From Candidatus Ozemobacteraceae bacterium (GTDB lineage Bacteria; Muiribacteriota; Ozemobacteria; Ozemobacterales; Ozemobacteraceae), in the NCBI GenBank assembly GCA_035373905.1, contig DAOSOK010000017.1, forward strand, positions 1-64,000: a stretch of DNA of 64,000 nucleotides. The letters are read 5' to 3'. Every line of letters begins with the position of its first letter. Within the stretch, counting starts at the first letter, position 1. Both the position numbers and the translations under genes were made by a program. Shown one piece after another: positions 24,632 through 31,912 of this stretch. The notes under the pieces were generated by a model that had not been told where the DNA came from, did no database searches, and was given only the letters and a program-made list of their open reading frames with translations.

Positions 24632-25891
24632 ATGACGAAGACGGACCTCGAAGCGCAGTTGATCCTCGTTCTCAACTGCGGCAGCAGTTCACTCAAATAC
24701 GAAGTTTTCCGCATGCCTCACCGGGAAAGCCTCGGTCGGGGCCTCGTCGAGCGCATCGGCGAAGAAGCCGGCCGGATCGAACAGAGCACGCCCGGAGGCA
24801 CGTTCGAACACGAACAGCCGATTCCCGACCACCGGGCCGCCATCGCGCTCGTGGCGCAGCACTTGGTGGATGAGCACCACGGGATTCTCGACGACATCCG
24901 GGAAATTGCCGGCATCGGTCACCGGGTCGTTCACGGCGGCGAGAAATACGCCTCGTCCGTCGTCATCACGGACGACGTCATCGAGACGATCGAGAAGTGC
25001 GCCGAGCTCGCTCCACTGCACAACCCGCCGAACCTGACCGGTATCCGTGCCGCGAAGGAGCTTCTGCCCGACGTGCCGCAGGTTGCGGTGTTCGACACGG
25101 CGTTCCATCAGACGATGCCGCCGCACGCCTACCTGTATGCGATTCCGCGGGAGCTGTATGACGAGCATCGCATTCGGCGATACGGGTTCCACGGCACCAG
25201 CCATCGGTACGTGTCGGCCCGCGCCATCGGCCTGATGAAGCGCTCGCCCGAGAACACGAACGTGATTTCCGCCCACCTCGGAAACGGCGCTTCGATCACC
25301 GCGATCGAAAACGGCAAATCCATCGACACCTCGATGGGGTTCACCCCGCTCGAGGGCCTGATCATGGGAACCCGCAGCGGCGACATCGATCCAGCCATCC
25401 TGTTCTACCTCCACGATCGCGGCTACAGTGCGAAGCAGATGAACACGATGCTGAACAAGAAGAGCGGCCTGCTCGGCCTATCCGGCCTTTCGAACGATCT
25501 GCGGGACCTCGAAAAGGCCGCCGAAACCGGTCACCCGGCCGCCATCCAGGCGCTGGAAGCCTACGCGCACCGGGTCAGGCACTACGTCGGCGCCTACATG
25601 GCGACGCTGGTCAAAGTCGACCTGTTCGTCTTCACCGGCGGCATCGGCCAGAACGGCTGGAGGATGCGCGAACGAATCTGCCACCGCCTCGAGAACATCG
25701 GCATCTTCATGGACTACGAACTGAACCGCACCATGGGCTCCCGCGAGGGCATCATCTCGCACCCGTACTCGCCGACGACCGTCATGGTCGTACCGACCAA
25801 CGAGGAGCTGCAGATCGCCCTCGACGTCTGCGACCTGGTCTTCCCGCCGACCCAGGAATACAAGCGCCGCTCGACCGACGTGAACGTCTGA
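24632..25891 (+). CDS. ackA: Acetate kinase
   Basis: 419 residues from ATG 24632, chosen because GGGGAG lies 11 nt upstream and the family start aligns here; a GTG at 24575 would add 19 unusual residues. Catalyses acetyl-phosphate + ADP = acetate + ATP, the ATP-yielding step of fermentative acetate production. Signatures: LNCGSSSLKYEVF, GHRVVHGGEKY, FDTAFHQTMP, YGFHGTSHRYVS, HLGNGASITAI, DTSMGFTPLEG, TRSGDIDP and FTGGIGQNGWRMRE. Length is normal. No phosphotransacetylase gene is adjacent. The gene ends at a 26-bp hairpin. Confidence 0.97.
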   Translation: MTKTDLEAQLILVLNCGSSSLKYEVFRMPHRESLGRGLVERIGEEAGRIEQSTPGGTFEHEQPIPDHRAAIALVAQHLVDEHHGILDDIREIAGIGHRVVHGGEKYASSVVITDDVIETIEKCAELAPLHNPPNLTGIRAAKELLPDVPQVAVFDTAFHQTMPPHAYLYAIPRELYDEHRIRRYGFHGTSHRYVSARAIGLMKRSPENTNVISAHLGNGASITAIENGKSIDTSMGFTPLEGLIMGTRSGDIDPAILFYLHDRGYSAKQMNTMLNKKSGLLGLSGLSNDLRDLEKAAETGHPAAIQALEAYAHRVRHYVGAYMATLVKVDLFVFTGGIGQNGWRMRERICHRLENIGIFMDYELNRTMGSREGIISHPYSPTTVMVVPTNEELQIALDVCDLVFPPTQEYKRRSTDVNV

Positions 25892-25898
25892 CGACTGC

Positions 25899-25954
25899 GG
25901 CCCGAGCGCAGAACCGCCGCTTCCAGATGGAAGCGGCGGTTCTGCGCTCGGGCC
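25899..25954. terminator. Perfect 26-bp hairpin after ackA
   Basis: GGCCCGAGCGCAGAACCGCC continues into GCTTCC and is repeated exactly as its inverse at 25929-25954, around a 4-nt AGAT loop. There is no T-run, so it is not a textbook intrinsic terminator; it may still stop transcription or stabilise the ackA mRNA 3' end. Its right arm touches the tRNA-Leu remnant. Confidence 0.7.
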
Positions 25955-25972
25955 GGAAGTCGGGGTCGAACC
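25952..25972 (-). repeat. 21-bp copy of the tRNA-Leu 3' end (candidate att site)
   Basis: GCCGGAAGTCGGGGTCGAAC plus one C is identical to 26783-26803, the acceptor/T-arm end of tRNA-Leu(CAA), in the same orientation. The two copies enclose the mntA-hepT pair, as the att repeats of a tRNA-targeting integrative element would. No integrase gene lies between them. Confidence 0.75.
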
Positions 25973-26029
25973 TGCCTTTGCTCGGACGTATTTGATTGTA
26001 AACGATGTGCTATTATGAAAAACCTGGCC

Positions 26030-26058
26030 TTGTCGTTCTCGATAGCATCTGAGATAAT
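26030..26058 (+). promoter_or_regulatory. Promoter of mntA-hepT, near-leaderless
   Basis: TTGTCG (26030-26035), a 17-bp spacer, and GATAAT (26053-26058). The mntA ATG begins 6 nt after the -10 box, so transcription should start at or beside the start codon. No ribosome-binding site is visible. Confidence 0.6.
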
Positions 26059-26064
26059 GCTTGC

Positions 26065-26382
26065 ATGAAGAAGCTAAACCCCGAACTTTCCTCCCGGCTG
26101 GCAACACTGAAAAATCGTTACCTTGCCGAGGGGTTCGTCATCCTTGGCGTCTTCGGGTCGGTGGCCCGTGGTGATGAAACCCCGGAAAGCGACATCGACC
26201 TGCTCTATCAGGTCGAAGCTCTCTTCCTGAAGCAGTATGGCGGATTTGCGTCACTGAGCAGGCTTGACAAGATAAAACACGAATTGATGGCGGAATTGGG
26301 CCGGCAGGTCGATCTCGCCTCTGCCAACACCTCGAACCGGGTGCTCAAAGAAGAGATCGAGCGAGACTTGATCTATGTCTGA
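26065..26382 (+). CDS. mntA: MNT-type nucleotidyltransferase antitoxin (MntA)
   Basis: 105 residues. GVFGSVARGDETPESDIDLL is the minimal nucleotidyltransferase signature (GSxARG, then the metal-binding DID). A third acidic residue is likely in RQVDLAS. In characterised MntA-HepT pairs this enzyme AMPylates a Tyr on the HEPN toxin and so silences it. Its stop overlaps the hepT start by 8 nt, the usual arrangement. GC is lower than in the flanking genes, and the pair lies between tRNA-Leu and a copy of its 3' end, both consistent with acquisition by transfer. Confidence 0.93.
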   Translation: MKKLNPELSSRLATLKNRYLAEGFVILGVFGSVARGDETPESDIDLLYQVEALFLKQYGGFASLSRLDKIKHELMAELGRQVDLASANTSNRVLKEEIERDLIYV

Positions 26383-26719
26383 CAGGAGCGATGTCGCTCG
26401 TCTTCGCTTCGTTCTTGCGAAGATAGACGACCTGCAAGAATATCAGGCACGCTTTCCCTCCGTGGAGGCGCTCTTTCACGATTCCATGGCATGTGATGCC
26501 GTTCTCATGTGCCTTCTTCAGATTGGAGAGACGATTCAGAAGGTCGAAAACAAGCTATGGTCTGCCCAGCTTCCCGTTCACGGCGCGTATGTCGTTCGAA
26601 ATATCATCGCTCACGATTACGAGGGAGTAGATCTTTCGATCATCGAAAAGATTATCTCCGAAGACATTCCGTCGCTACGCATGGTCGTCGTGACGCTGCT
26701 TTCCGAAATAACATCCTGA
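26375..26719 (+). CDS. hepT: HEPN-domain toxin (HepT, DUF86)
   Basis: 114 residues, all helical. RNIIAHDY fits the RX4HXY motif of HEPN ribonucleases: Arg and His form the RNase site and the Tyr is the residue AMPylated by MntA in studied systems. The preceding LLQIGETIQKVENKLW is also family-typical. The expected activity is RNA cleavage (tRNA in some homologues), held in check by the upstream antitoxin. The length matches the family and all key residues are present, so the pair looks functional. Confidence 0.93.
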   Translation: MSDRSDVARLRFVLAKIDDLQEYQARFPSVEALFHDSMACDAVLMCLLQIGETIQKVENKLWSAQLPVHGAYVVRNIIAHDYEGVDLSIIEKIISEDIPSLRMVVVTLLSEITS

Positions 26720-26725
26720 ATGCAA

Positions 26726-26757
26726 AAACCCCAACGGTTCAAAGCCGTCGGGGCTTT
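26726..26757. terminator. Bidirectional terminator between hepT and tRNA-Leu
   Basis: AAACCCCAACGG pairs with CCGTCGGGGCTTT. On the minus strand the stem is followed by TTTTTGC and would end the tRNA-Leu transcript. On the plus strand GGGGCTTTCT would end mntA-hepT. Confidence 0.85.
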
Positions 26758-26781
26758 CTAGAGAGGCTCGAGCCTCATCGG

Positions 26782-26866
26782 TGCCGGAAGTCGGGGTCGA
26801 ACCGACACGCCTTTAGGGGGCGCGGGATTTTGAGTCCCGTGCGTCTGCCAATTCCGCCATTCCGGC
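26782..26866 (-). tRNA. tRNA-Leu (anticodon CAA)
   Basis: 85 nt. The acceptor stem GCCGGAA/TTCCGGC closes the molecule, with discriminator A. The D-arm, the anticodon stem CGGGA/TCCCG around loop CTCAAAA (anticodon CAA, reading UUG), a long variable arm and GGTTCGACCCC of the T-arm are all recognisable. The long variable arm identifies a class II Leu tRNA. A full CCA is not encoded. Confidence 0.97.
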
Positions 26867-26875
26867 AACGCTCAC

Positions 26876-26905
26876 AGAATAGCACGGGACGAGCGTTTCT
26901 GGCAA
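26876..26905 (-). promoter_or_regulatory. tRNA-Leu promoter
   Basis: On the minus strand TTGCCA (26905-26900), an 18-bp spacer and TATTCT (26881-26876) lie 9 nt upstream of the mature tRNA 5' end. Confidence 0.7.
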
Positions 26906-26914
26906 ATCGAAAAA

Positions 26915-27439
26915 TCAGATGCCGAAGCGGAGAAGGAATTGTTTGACGGAAGCCAGGGTGTTTTCCCACCAGGTGGGTTGGCGCTCGGAAATTTCGCGCT
27001 TCAATTCGGCGATGTCGCTCAGCACCTGTCTGCGTATCGATCGATATGTATCTTCGGCTACATGGGAAGCGTTGTTCGCGCAGAACCAGTTCATGGCGTC
27101 GTCGTCGATCTTCTTGACGATCGAGTCCATCCTGGCGAAACGTTCGGATTTCAGAAGCTGTTCCTGGGAAAAGGAATGCGATGTGAAGATACACCCTGTG
27201 ACGAGCCGCGTTTGCTCGCGGAGGATCTCGATTTCCTTGGTCACCTTCTTGAATTTTCCTTCAAACCGACTTCGCTGAAACCTCGCGTCATCTTCGGAGC
27301 CGTTGGCGACCGGGGGTTCTTCCGGCGCCTGGTCCGGCGGTTTCTGCAATCCGAGCGTTTCGACGGGGTAGCCGCAATTGGGGCAGATATCGGCAAGGGA
27401 TGAAATCCTGCCGGAACATTCGGGGCAGTCAACGAGCAT
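26915..27439 (-). CDS. Zinc-ribbon protein of unknown function
   Basis: 174 residues. MLVDCPECSGRISSLADICP continues into NCGYP, so two CxxC knuckles form an N-terminal zinc ribbon. A low-complexity acidic linker (about 35-50) and a charged helical domain follow (EIEILREQTRLVTG, then DIAELKREISERQ). No membrane segment. A second zinc-ribbon protein is encoded just upstream on the same strand, so the two may share a transcript. Family unknown. Confidence 0.6.
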   Translation of the reverse strand: MLVDCPECSGRISSLADICPNCGYPVETLGLQKPPDQAPEEPPVANGSEDDARFQRSRFEGKFKKVTKEIEILREQTRLVTGCIFTSHSFSQEQLLKSERFARMDSIVKKIDDDAMNWFCANNASHVAEDTYRSIRRQVLSDIAELKREISERQPTWWENTLASVKQFLLRFGI

Positions 27440-27481
27440 GTATTTCCTCCCTTCATCCCCGCCGGTGCCGCCATTGAGCGG

Positions 27482-28390
27482 TCACCGGGCAGGGTTCTCC
27501 TTTTTCCCCTGGCCCCACGTGGCGTACACCTTTTTCCACCCGTATTTGTCGAGCTTTCCTTCGAGCTTCCGGACATCGGAAAACGCTTTCTGAAGCCGGG
27601 TGACGAAGAACGGATTCGCGGGACGGGCGTAGCGGTTGACGATGAGGTCCCGGTAATAGTCCATGACGGCCATCGCCGCCGCGTTTTCCAGGCGGAGAAA
27701 CTCGATGACCAGGGCGTATTCCGGGTTCTGTGCGATCAGCTGAAGCGAGGAAAGGGCGTATAAGAGTTCCTTGCGCTCCGCATCGCATCGGGCAACCTTG
27801 TCCAGATCATCGGCGGTCCAGTAATGAGTGTAGTCCAGCGCCTGGAAGGTCCGATAGATCTCCTTGTTCCGCTCGATGACGCGCCTGACGATCGTTTCGG
27901 GATCGACGGCTGCGCTCGCGCTCGAGGCAAGCGCAGTCGAAGGAGTTACGGCAGGAAGAAGGAACGCCGTTCCGGTTCCGGGAGCCAGGTCTTCGTCGTC
28001 GGTTGCGTTCTCCGGGGAGTTTTCAAACACCAGCCGGGGATCGATGGATCCGGCATCCGAGGCGTTGGCCCGGATTTCATCTTCCGCCGACGAGCCGGAC
28101 GCAAGGCGGGCCGCCGTTGAGGCGGGAGCGGACGCGTCAGTTGAAGCGACCGTTCCGGAAGCCGTAACGCCGCTCTCCTTGGCTCGATCGAGCTTGAAAT
28201 GCCGGAGAAGAGGTTCTTTCCAGATCACGCCCCCGGCGAGTGTCGACAGGAGCAGCACGCTCAGAAAGAGTTTCACCGGTTTTCTGCAGATTCCGAGCCT
28301 CGTTCCATTCGCCGGAAAACCGCAATGAACGCATCTCGCTGCATGCGACGAAATTTCCTTGCCGCATTCACAGCATTGGATCAGACTCAT
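27482..28390 (-). CDS. Zinc-ribbon membrane-anchored protein
   Basis: 302 residues from ATG 28390, with AGAGGA upstream. Residues 1-25 form a zinc ribbon (CCECGKEISSHAARCVHCGF), and residues about 36-56 a single membrane segment. A Ser/Ala-rich low-complexity stretch follows (65-165), then a helical extracytoplasmic domain (VVIRRVIERNKEIYRTFQ-like pattern, then KLDKYGWKKVYATWGQG). The ribbon should face the cytoplasm. It has its own promoter, divergent from the HEAT-repeat gene. Function unknown. Confidence 0.65.
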   Translation of the reverse strand: MSLIQCCECGKEISSHAARCVHCGFPANGTRLGICRKPVKLFLSVLLLSTLAGGVIWKEPLLRHFKLDRAKESGVTASGTVASTDASAPASTAARLASGSSAEDEIRANASDAGSIDPRLVFENSPENATDDEDLAPGTGTAFLLPAVTPSTALASSASAAVDPETIVRRVIERNKEIYRTFQALDYTHYWTADDLDKVARCDAERKELLYALSSLQLIAQNPEYALVIEFLRLENAAAMAVMDYYRDLIVNRYARPANPFFVTRLQKAFSDVRKLEGKLDKYGWKKVYATWGQGKKENPAR

Positions 28391-28559
28391 TTGGTTGTTC
28401 CTCTGTGAAGATCCGTATTGGGTGTGCCAACAGCTTGCCGACGCTGGTATGACCGAACCGAGCATTCCGGAACATGCGGTGCGTTCCCCCAACGGCGGAA
28501 TCGGACATGCCTCTCGTTATTCCGTTTGGATTACCCTGAGGTTTTTTCCTCTTGAAGCG

Positions 28560-28588
28560 ATTATAGCATGGTCGATATGTCCGGTCAC
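28560..28588 (-). promoter_or_regulatory. Promoter of the zinc-ribbon membrane protein gene
   Basis: On the minus strand a consensus TATAAT (28565-28560) is preceded at 17 bp by GTGACC (28588-28583). It would give a leader of about 160 nt to the start at 28390. With the promoter at 28674 it accounts for the 320-bp gap between the divergent genes, in which I see nothing else. Confidence 0.55.
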
Positions 28589-28673
28589 GAAGTTTTACGG
28601 AACGCTTCACGCGATCTGCCGAAATCTCGATCCCTGCCTTTGCGGCGGCTGTCCGGCGGGAATGGAATGACAT

Positions 28674-28702
28674 TTGAAATCCGCGCACGTCTGGGGTACA
28701 GT
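28674..28702 (+). promoter_or_regulatory. Near-leaderless promoter of the HEAT-repeat gene
   Basis: TTGAAA (28674-28679), a 17-bp spacer, and TACAGT (28697-28702). The ATG at 28712 follows the -10 by 9 nt, leaving a leader of only a few nucleotides. Confidence 0.55.
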
Positions 28703-28711
28703 AGCGCGATC

Positions 28712-29707
28712 ATGGATATCAAAAAGATTGCCTTCGATCTCAAAACGGGAACGCCCGAGTCGATCACGGCGCTCCTCAAGGAGCTCTTCGAGTCCCAGAC
28801 CGACTGTTCGAGCAAGATCCTGTTTGAGGTGCTGTACGACCTGAAATTCCACCGGGATTTGGGAGTCGTTTTCTGGGCCAAGAAGCTCCTGAACAAGGTC
28901 GATGTGACGTATTCGTTCAAAGGCGTCGATCCGGCGACCGTATCGCAGAATGCCGTCGTTCCGCCGCCCGAGGAACCGCCCCCGCCCCCGAGCCGCGAGG
29001 AGATTCTCGCGAAAATCGCTTCGGAGCCGGGCGCGGTCACGGTCGAGGAGCTGAAGATCGTCTGCGAGAACCCCGATGAGAGCATCAGGGAACCCCTGCT
29101 GGCGCTTCTCGAGTCGAAACCGGACGAGTCGGTCCTCTCGTTCCTCACCAAGCATCTCGGGCAGAGTTTCCCCGACGATGAGATGCTCATCCGGGTGGCC
29201 CCGTATCTGCGGCATGAAGACTCGCGCGTGGTCGCCAACACGATCGAGGGAATCCAGGCCATCAAGAGCCAGAAGACCTTCGTGATGCTGACCCAGTTGC
29301 TCAACCATGCCGACAACCGCGTTCGGTCGAACGCCGCCATCGCCATCGGAGAGTATGACCGGGACGAAGCCATGGGCGTCGTCGAACGCATGCTCCGGCT
29401 CGAAGGAAAGGCGCACATGCAGGCTTCGGCATGCCACGCCGTGCGGGCGCTGAACGAGACGCGGCTGTTTCCGGTGCTGATCGAGCTTTTCGCCGATCCA
29501 TTCCTGTTTAGAGAGGCCCTGGGCGTTTTCGAGGGATTGCCGGGCGCGGATTCCGTCCATGCTCTCGAATCGGCACTCGAACAGACCGCCGACGAGGAGC
29601 GGAGACAGGAAATCTCAGCCTCGATCGGCCGGATCAGAGAGGCGATGGAAAACGCTCTCAAGCCGCCTCCCCGGAAGACGCGCTTTGCCCCCTGGGTGAA
29701 GGTCTGA
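28712..29707 (+). CDS. HEAT-repeat protein
   Basis: 331 residues. Residues 1-70 are a helical cap, then a Pro-rich linker (VVPPPEEPPPPPS), then helical repeats from about 95: MLIRVAPYLRHEDSRVVANT, MLTQLLNHADNRVRSNAAIA, ACHAVRALNETRLFPVLIEL. The alternating helix pairs with conserved Asp/Val/Asn-Ala are typical of HEAT_2 or PBS-lyase-type repeats, which bind proteins. No signal peptide. The start follows its promoter by 9 nt and has no ribosome-binding site. Confidence 0.8.
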   Translation: MDIKKIAFDLKTGTPESITALLKELFESQTDCSSKILFEVLYDLKFHRDLGVVFWAKKLLNKVDVTYSFKGVDPATVSQNAVVPPPEEPPPPPSREEILAKIASEPGAVTVEELKIVCENPDESIREPLLALLESKPDESVLSFLTKHLGQSFPDDEMLIRVAPYLRHEDSRVVANTIEGIQAIKSQKTFVMLTQLLNHADNRVRSNAAIAIGEYDRDEAMGVVERMLRLEGKAHMQASACHAVRALNETRLFPVLIELFADPFLFREALGVFEGLPGADSVHALESALEQTADEERRQEISASIGRIREAMENALKPPPRKTRFAPWVKV

Positions 29708-29861
29708 CAATCGCCTTTCATGGTGAGAACCAATCAGCAGATAACGCTGATGAAGCAAATGTCGCAGATGAAATCCTGAAAACGATCATGGTTCAACGGC
29801 GTCTCTCCGTGATCCAGTTGTCGTGAAAGCCGGCGCGCTTCCTCTGATCCTGTGACGGGAC

Positions 29862-29891
29862 TTGATGACGGAAGGGGATTCGGGGTATAAC
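29862..29891 (+). promoter_or_regulatory. asnS promoter
   Basis: TTGATG (29862-29867), an 18-bp spacer and TATAAC (29886-29891), 58 nt before the asnS start. The same gap holds a degenerate GCAGAT-type motif near 29737-29770. Confidence 0.5.
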
Positions 29892-29949
29892 CTGCTTTCG
29901 CAGGCCTGCCGCGAAGCCGCAGGATCATTCGCATGGAGGTGCGTCGTCA

Positions 29950-31395
29950 ATGCAGCCGACTATCGCCCAGATACTCAAGATGTCCCCGTCTTCCGCCCCC
30001 GTCGTCGTCAACGGATGGGTCCGGACGAAGCGCACCAGCAAGAACGTCGCCTTCATCGCCGTCAATGACGGCTCGACGATCCGGAATCTCCAGGCCGTCG
30101 CCGACCTCGAGGGCGGCTCGATTACCGAGGCCATGCTGACCGACGTCACGACGGGCGCGGCCGTGCGCATCACCGGCAACCTCGTTGCCTCGCAGGGCAG
30201 CGGCCAGGCGGTCGAGCTGAAAGCTGAGAAGGTCGAGGTGCTCGGCGCCGCCGATCCCGAGAAATACCCGCTTCAGCCGAAGAAACACTCGCTCGAGTTC
30301 CTGCGCGAGATCGCCCACCTGCGATTCCGCACCAACACGTTCGGCGCGATGTTCCGCATCCGGCACGCGATGGCGTTCGCGATTCACAAGTTCTTCAACG
30401 ACCGCGGCTTTTTCTACGTTCACAGCCCAATCATCACCGGGTCGGACTGCGAGGGCGCCGGCGCGATGTTCCGCGTCACGACGCTGGACCCGAAGAACCC
30501 GCCCCTGAAGGAGGACGGCAGCGTCGACTTCTCGAAGGATTTCTTCGGCAAAGCCACGAACCTGACCGTCTCGGGCCAGCTCGAAGCCGAGCTTGCCGCG
30601 ATGGCGCTCGGGAAGGTCTACACGTTCGGCCCCACGTTTCGCGCCGAGAACTCGAACACCTCCCGGCACGCGGCCGAGTTTTGGATGATCGAGCCCGAGG
30701 TGGCGTTCGCCGACCTGAACGACAACATGGACCTGGCCGAGGATTTCCTGAAATATCTCGTGCGCTATGCTCTCGACAACTGCAAGGACGACCTCGAGTT
30801 CTTCGACAAGCGCCTCGCGGAAGAGGAAAAGACGAAGAAGCAAGAGGAGCGCAGCGAGATGGGGCTGCTGCAGAAGCTGCACTTCATGGTCGAGAACAAG
30901 TTCGAGCGCATCACCTACACCGAGGCGATCGAGATCCTGAAAAATTCGACCCCAAATAAAAAGAAGAAGTTCCAGTATCCCGTCGACACATGGGGCATCG
31001 ACCTCCAGTCGGAGCACGAGCGGTATCTCGTCGAGAAACATTTCAAGAAACCGACGATTCTCACCGACTATCCGAAGGAGATCAAGGCGTTCTACATGCG
31101 GCTCAACGAAGACGGGAAGACGGTGCGCGCGATGGACGTGCTCGCGCCCGGCATCGGCGAGATCATCGGCGGATCGCAGCGCGAGGAGCGATACGACGTG
31201 CTCAAACGCAAGATCGAGGAGTTCAAGATTCCCGAAGAGAGCATGTGGTGGTATCTCGAGACGCGCACATACGGCACGGCTGTCCACAGCGGCTTCGGTT
31301 TGGGCTTCGACCGGTTCCTGATGTTTGTGACGGGCATGGGCAACATCCGCGACACGGCGCCCTTCCCCCGCACCACCGGCAGCGCCGAGTTCTGA
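29950..31395 (+). CDS. asnS: Asparaginyl-tRNA synthetase
   Basis: 481 residues, slightly longer than most bacterial AsnRS because of a charged insert around residues 290-310 (EEEKTKKQEERSEMG). An N-terminal OB-fold anticodon-binding domain (VVVNGWVRTKRTSKNVAFIA) precedes a class II core: motif 2 FRAENSNTSRHAAEFWMIEPE is seen in two parts (FRAENSNTSRH; EFWMIEPE), motif 3 is GFGLGFDRF. GSDCEGAGAMF and GQLEAELAAM are typical of AsnRS rather than AspRS. Ligates Asn to tRNA-Asn using ATP in the cytoplasm. Single gene with its own promoter. Confidence 0.97.
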   Translation: MQPTIAQILKMSPSSAPVVVNGWVRTKRTSKNVAFIAVNDGSTIRNLQAVADLEGGSITEAMLTDVTTGAAVRITGNLVASQGSGQAVELKAEKVEVLGAADPEKYPLQPKKHSLEFLREIAHLRFRTNTFGAMFRIRHAMAFAIHKFFNDRGFFYVHSPIITGSDCEGAGAMFRVTTLDPKNPPLKEDGSVDFSKDFFGKATNLTVSGQLEAELAAMALGKVYTFGPTFRAENSNTSRHAAEFWMIEPEVAFADLNDNMDLAEDFLKYLVRYALDNCKDDLEFFDKRLAEEEKTKKQEERSEMGLLQKLHFMVENKFERITYTEAIEILKNSTPNKKKKFQYPVDTWGIDLQSEHERYLVEKHFKKPTILTDYPKEIKAFYMRLNEDGKTVRAMDVLAPGIGEIIGGSQREERYDVLKRKIEEFKIPEESMWWYLETRTYGTAVHSGFGLGFDRFLMFVTGMGNIRDTAPFPRTTGSAEF

Positions 31396-31490
31396 GAGAG
31401 CAACAGTCTCGCCAAGGAGAATCGAAAACGAAGGATCCGCAGATGTCGCAGATCATTGTTTATAATAAATAATATAATATCTGTGGGCGG

Positions 31491-31524
31491 AAAAAAAGAC
31501 CGGAGGTCCTGTCGGACCTCCGGT
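31491..31524 (-). terminator. Rho-independent terminator of the small zinc-ribbon gene
   Basis: ACCGGAGGTCC (31499-31509) pairs with GGACCTCCGGT (31514-31524) around TGTC. On the minus strand the stem is followed by seven T's (31497-31491). On the plus strand the tail is poor, so asnS may not be terminated here. Confidence 0.9.
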
Positions 31525-31547
31525 TCTGGTTACGGGTGGGGTGAGAC

Positions 31548-31694
31548 TCAGTCGTCGTTTTCCTCGGGGATGGGGAGTTTGCGGTTGCACTTGGGGCAGT
31601 GGGTCCAGCGGTCTCCCGAGATATCGACCTCTTCCTTTTCGACTTCGAACACAGCGCCGCACGGACACTCGATCGTGATGATGTCGTTTTCCAT
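31548..31694 (-). CDS. 48-residue zinc-ribbon protein
   Basis: ATG at 31694 is preceded by GAGAGGAGG with ideal spacing. The product begins MENDIITIECPCGAVFEVEK and ends in CPKCNRKLPIPEENDD. CPC and CPKC supply four Cys for one zinc ion. The gene has its own promoter candidate and a strong terminator, so it is an independently expressed small protein. Probably cytoplasmic; role unknown. Confidence 0.85.
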   Translation of the reverse strand: MENDIITIECPCGAVFEVEKEEVDISGDRWTHCPKCNRKLPIPEENDD

Positions 31695-31739
31695 GGCACG
31701 CCTCCTCTCACGGTGATTTGAAATGTCCCTCTCACCTCA

Positions 31740-31768
31740 AACGTAGCGCAAAACAGTCGTATTGTCCA
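31740..31768 (-). promoter_or_regulatory. Candidate promoter of the 48-residue zinc-ribbon gene
   Basis: On the minus strand TGGACA (31768-31763), a 17-bp spacer, and TACGTT (31745-31740), about 45 nt upstream of the start codon. Confidence 0.4.
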
Positions 31769-31912
31769 TTCAAAACATCCCTCGAGTGCCGGGACGAAGT
31801 TCGGACCCGCGAGGTTTGTCGGAACGGTTTGAACGGCTTCCCCCTTCATGGATGATGAGGAGGAGGTGTATACTGCCCGGGACGGTAGCATCTGTCCTTG
31901 GAGGATAGTTTG

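Noticed and set aside
26065..26719. MntA-HepT as a complete integrative element with its own integrase
   Set aside because: No integrase or excisionase gene lies between the 21-bp repeats; only a remnant or a trans-mobilised cassette is supportable.
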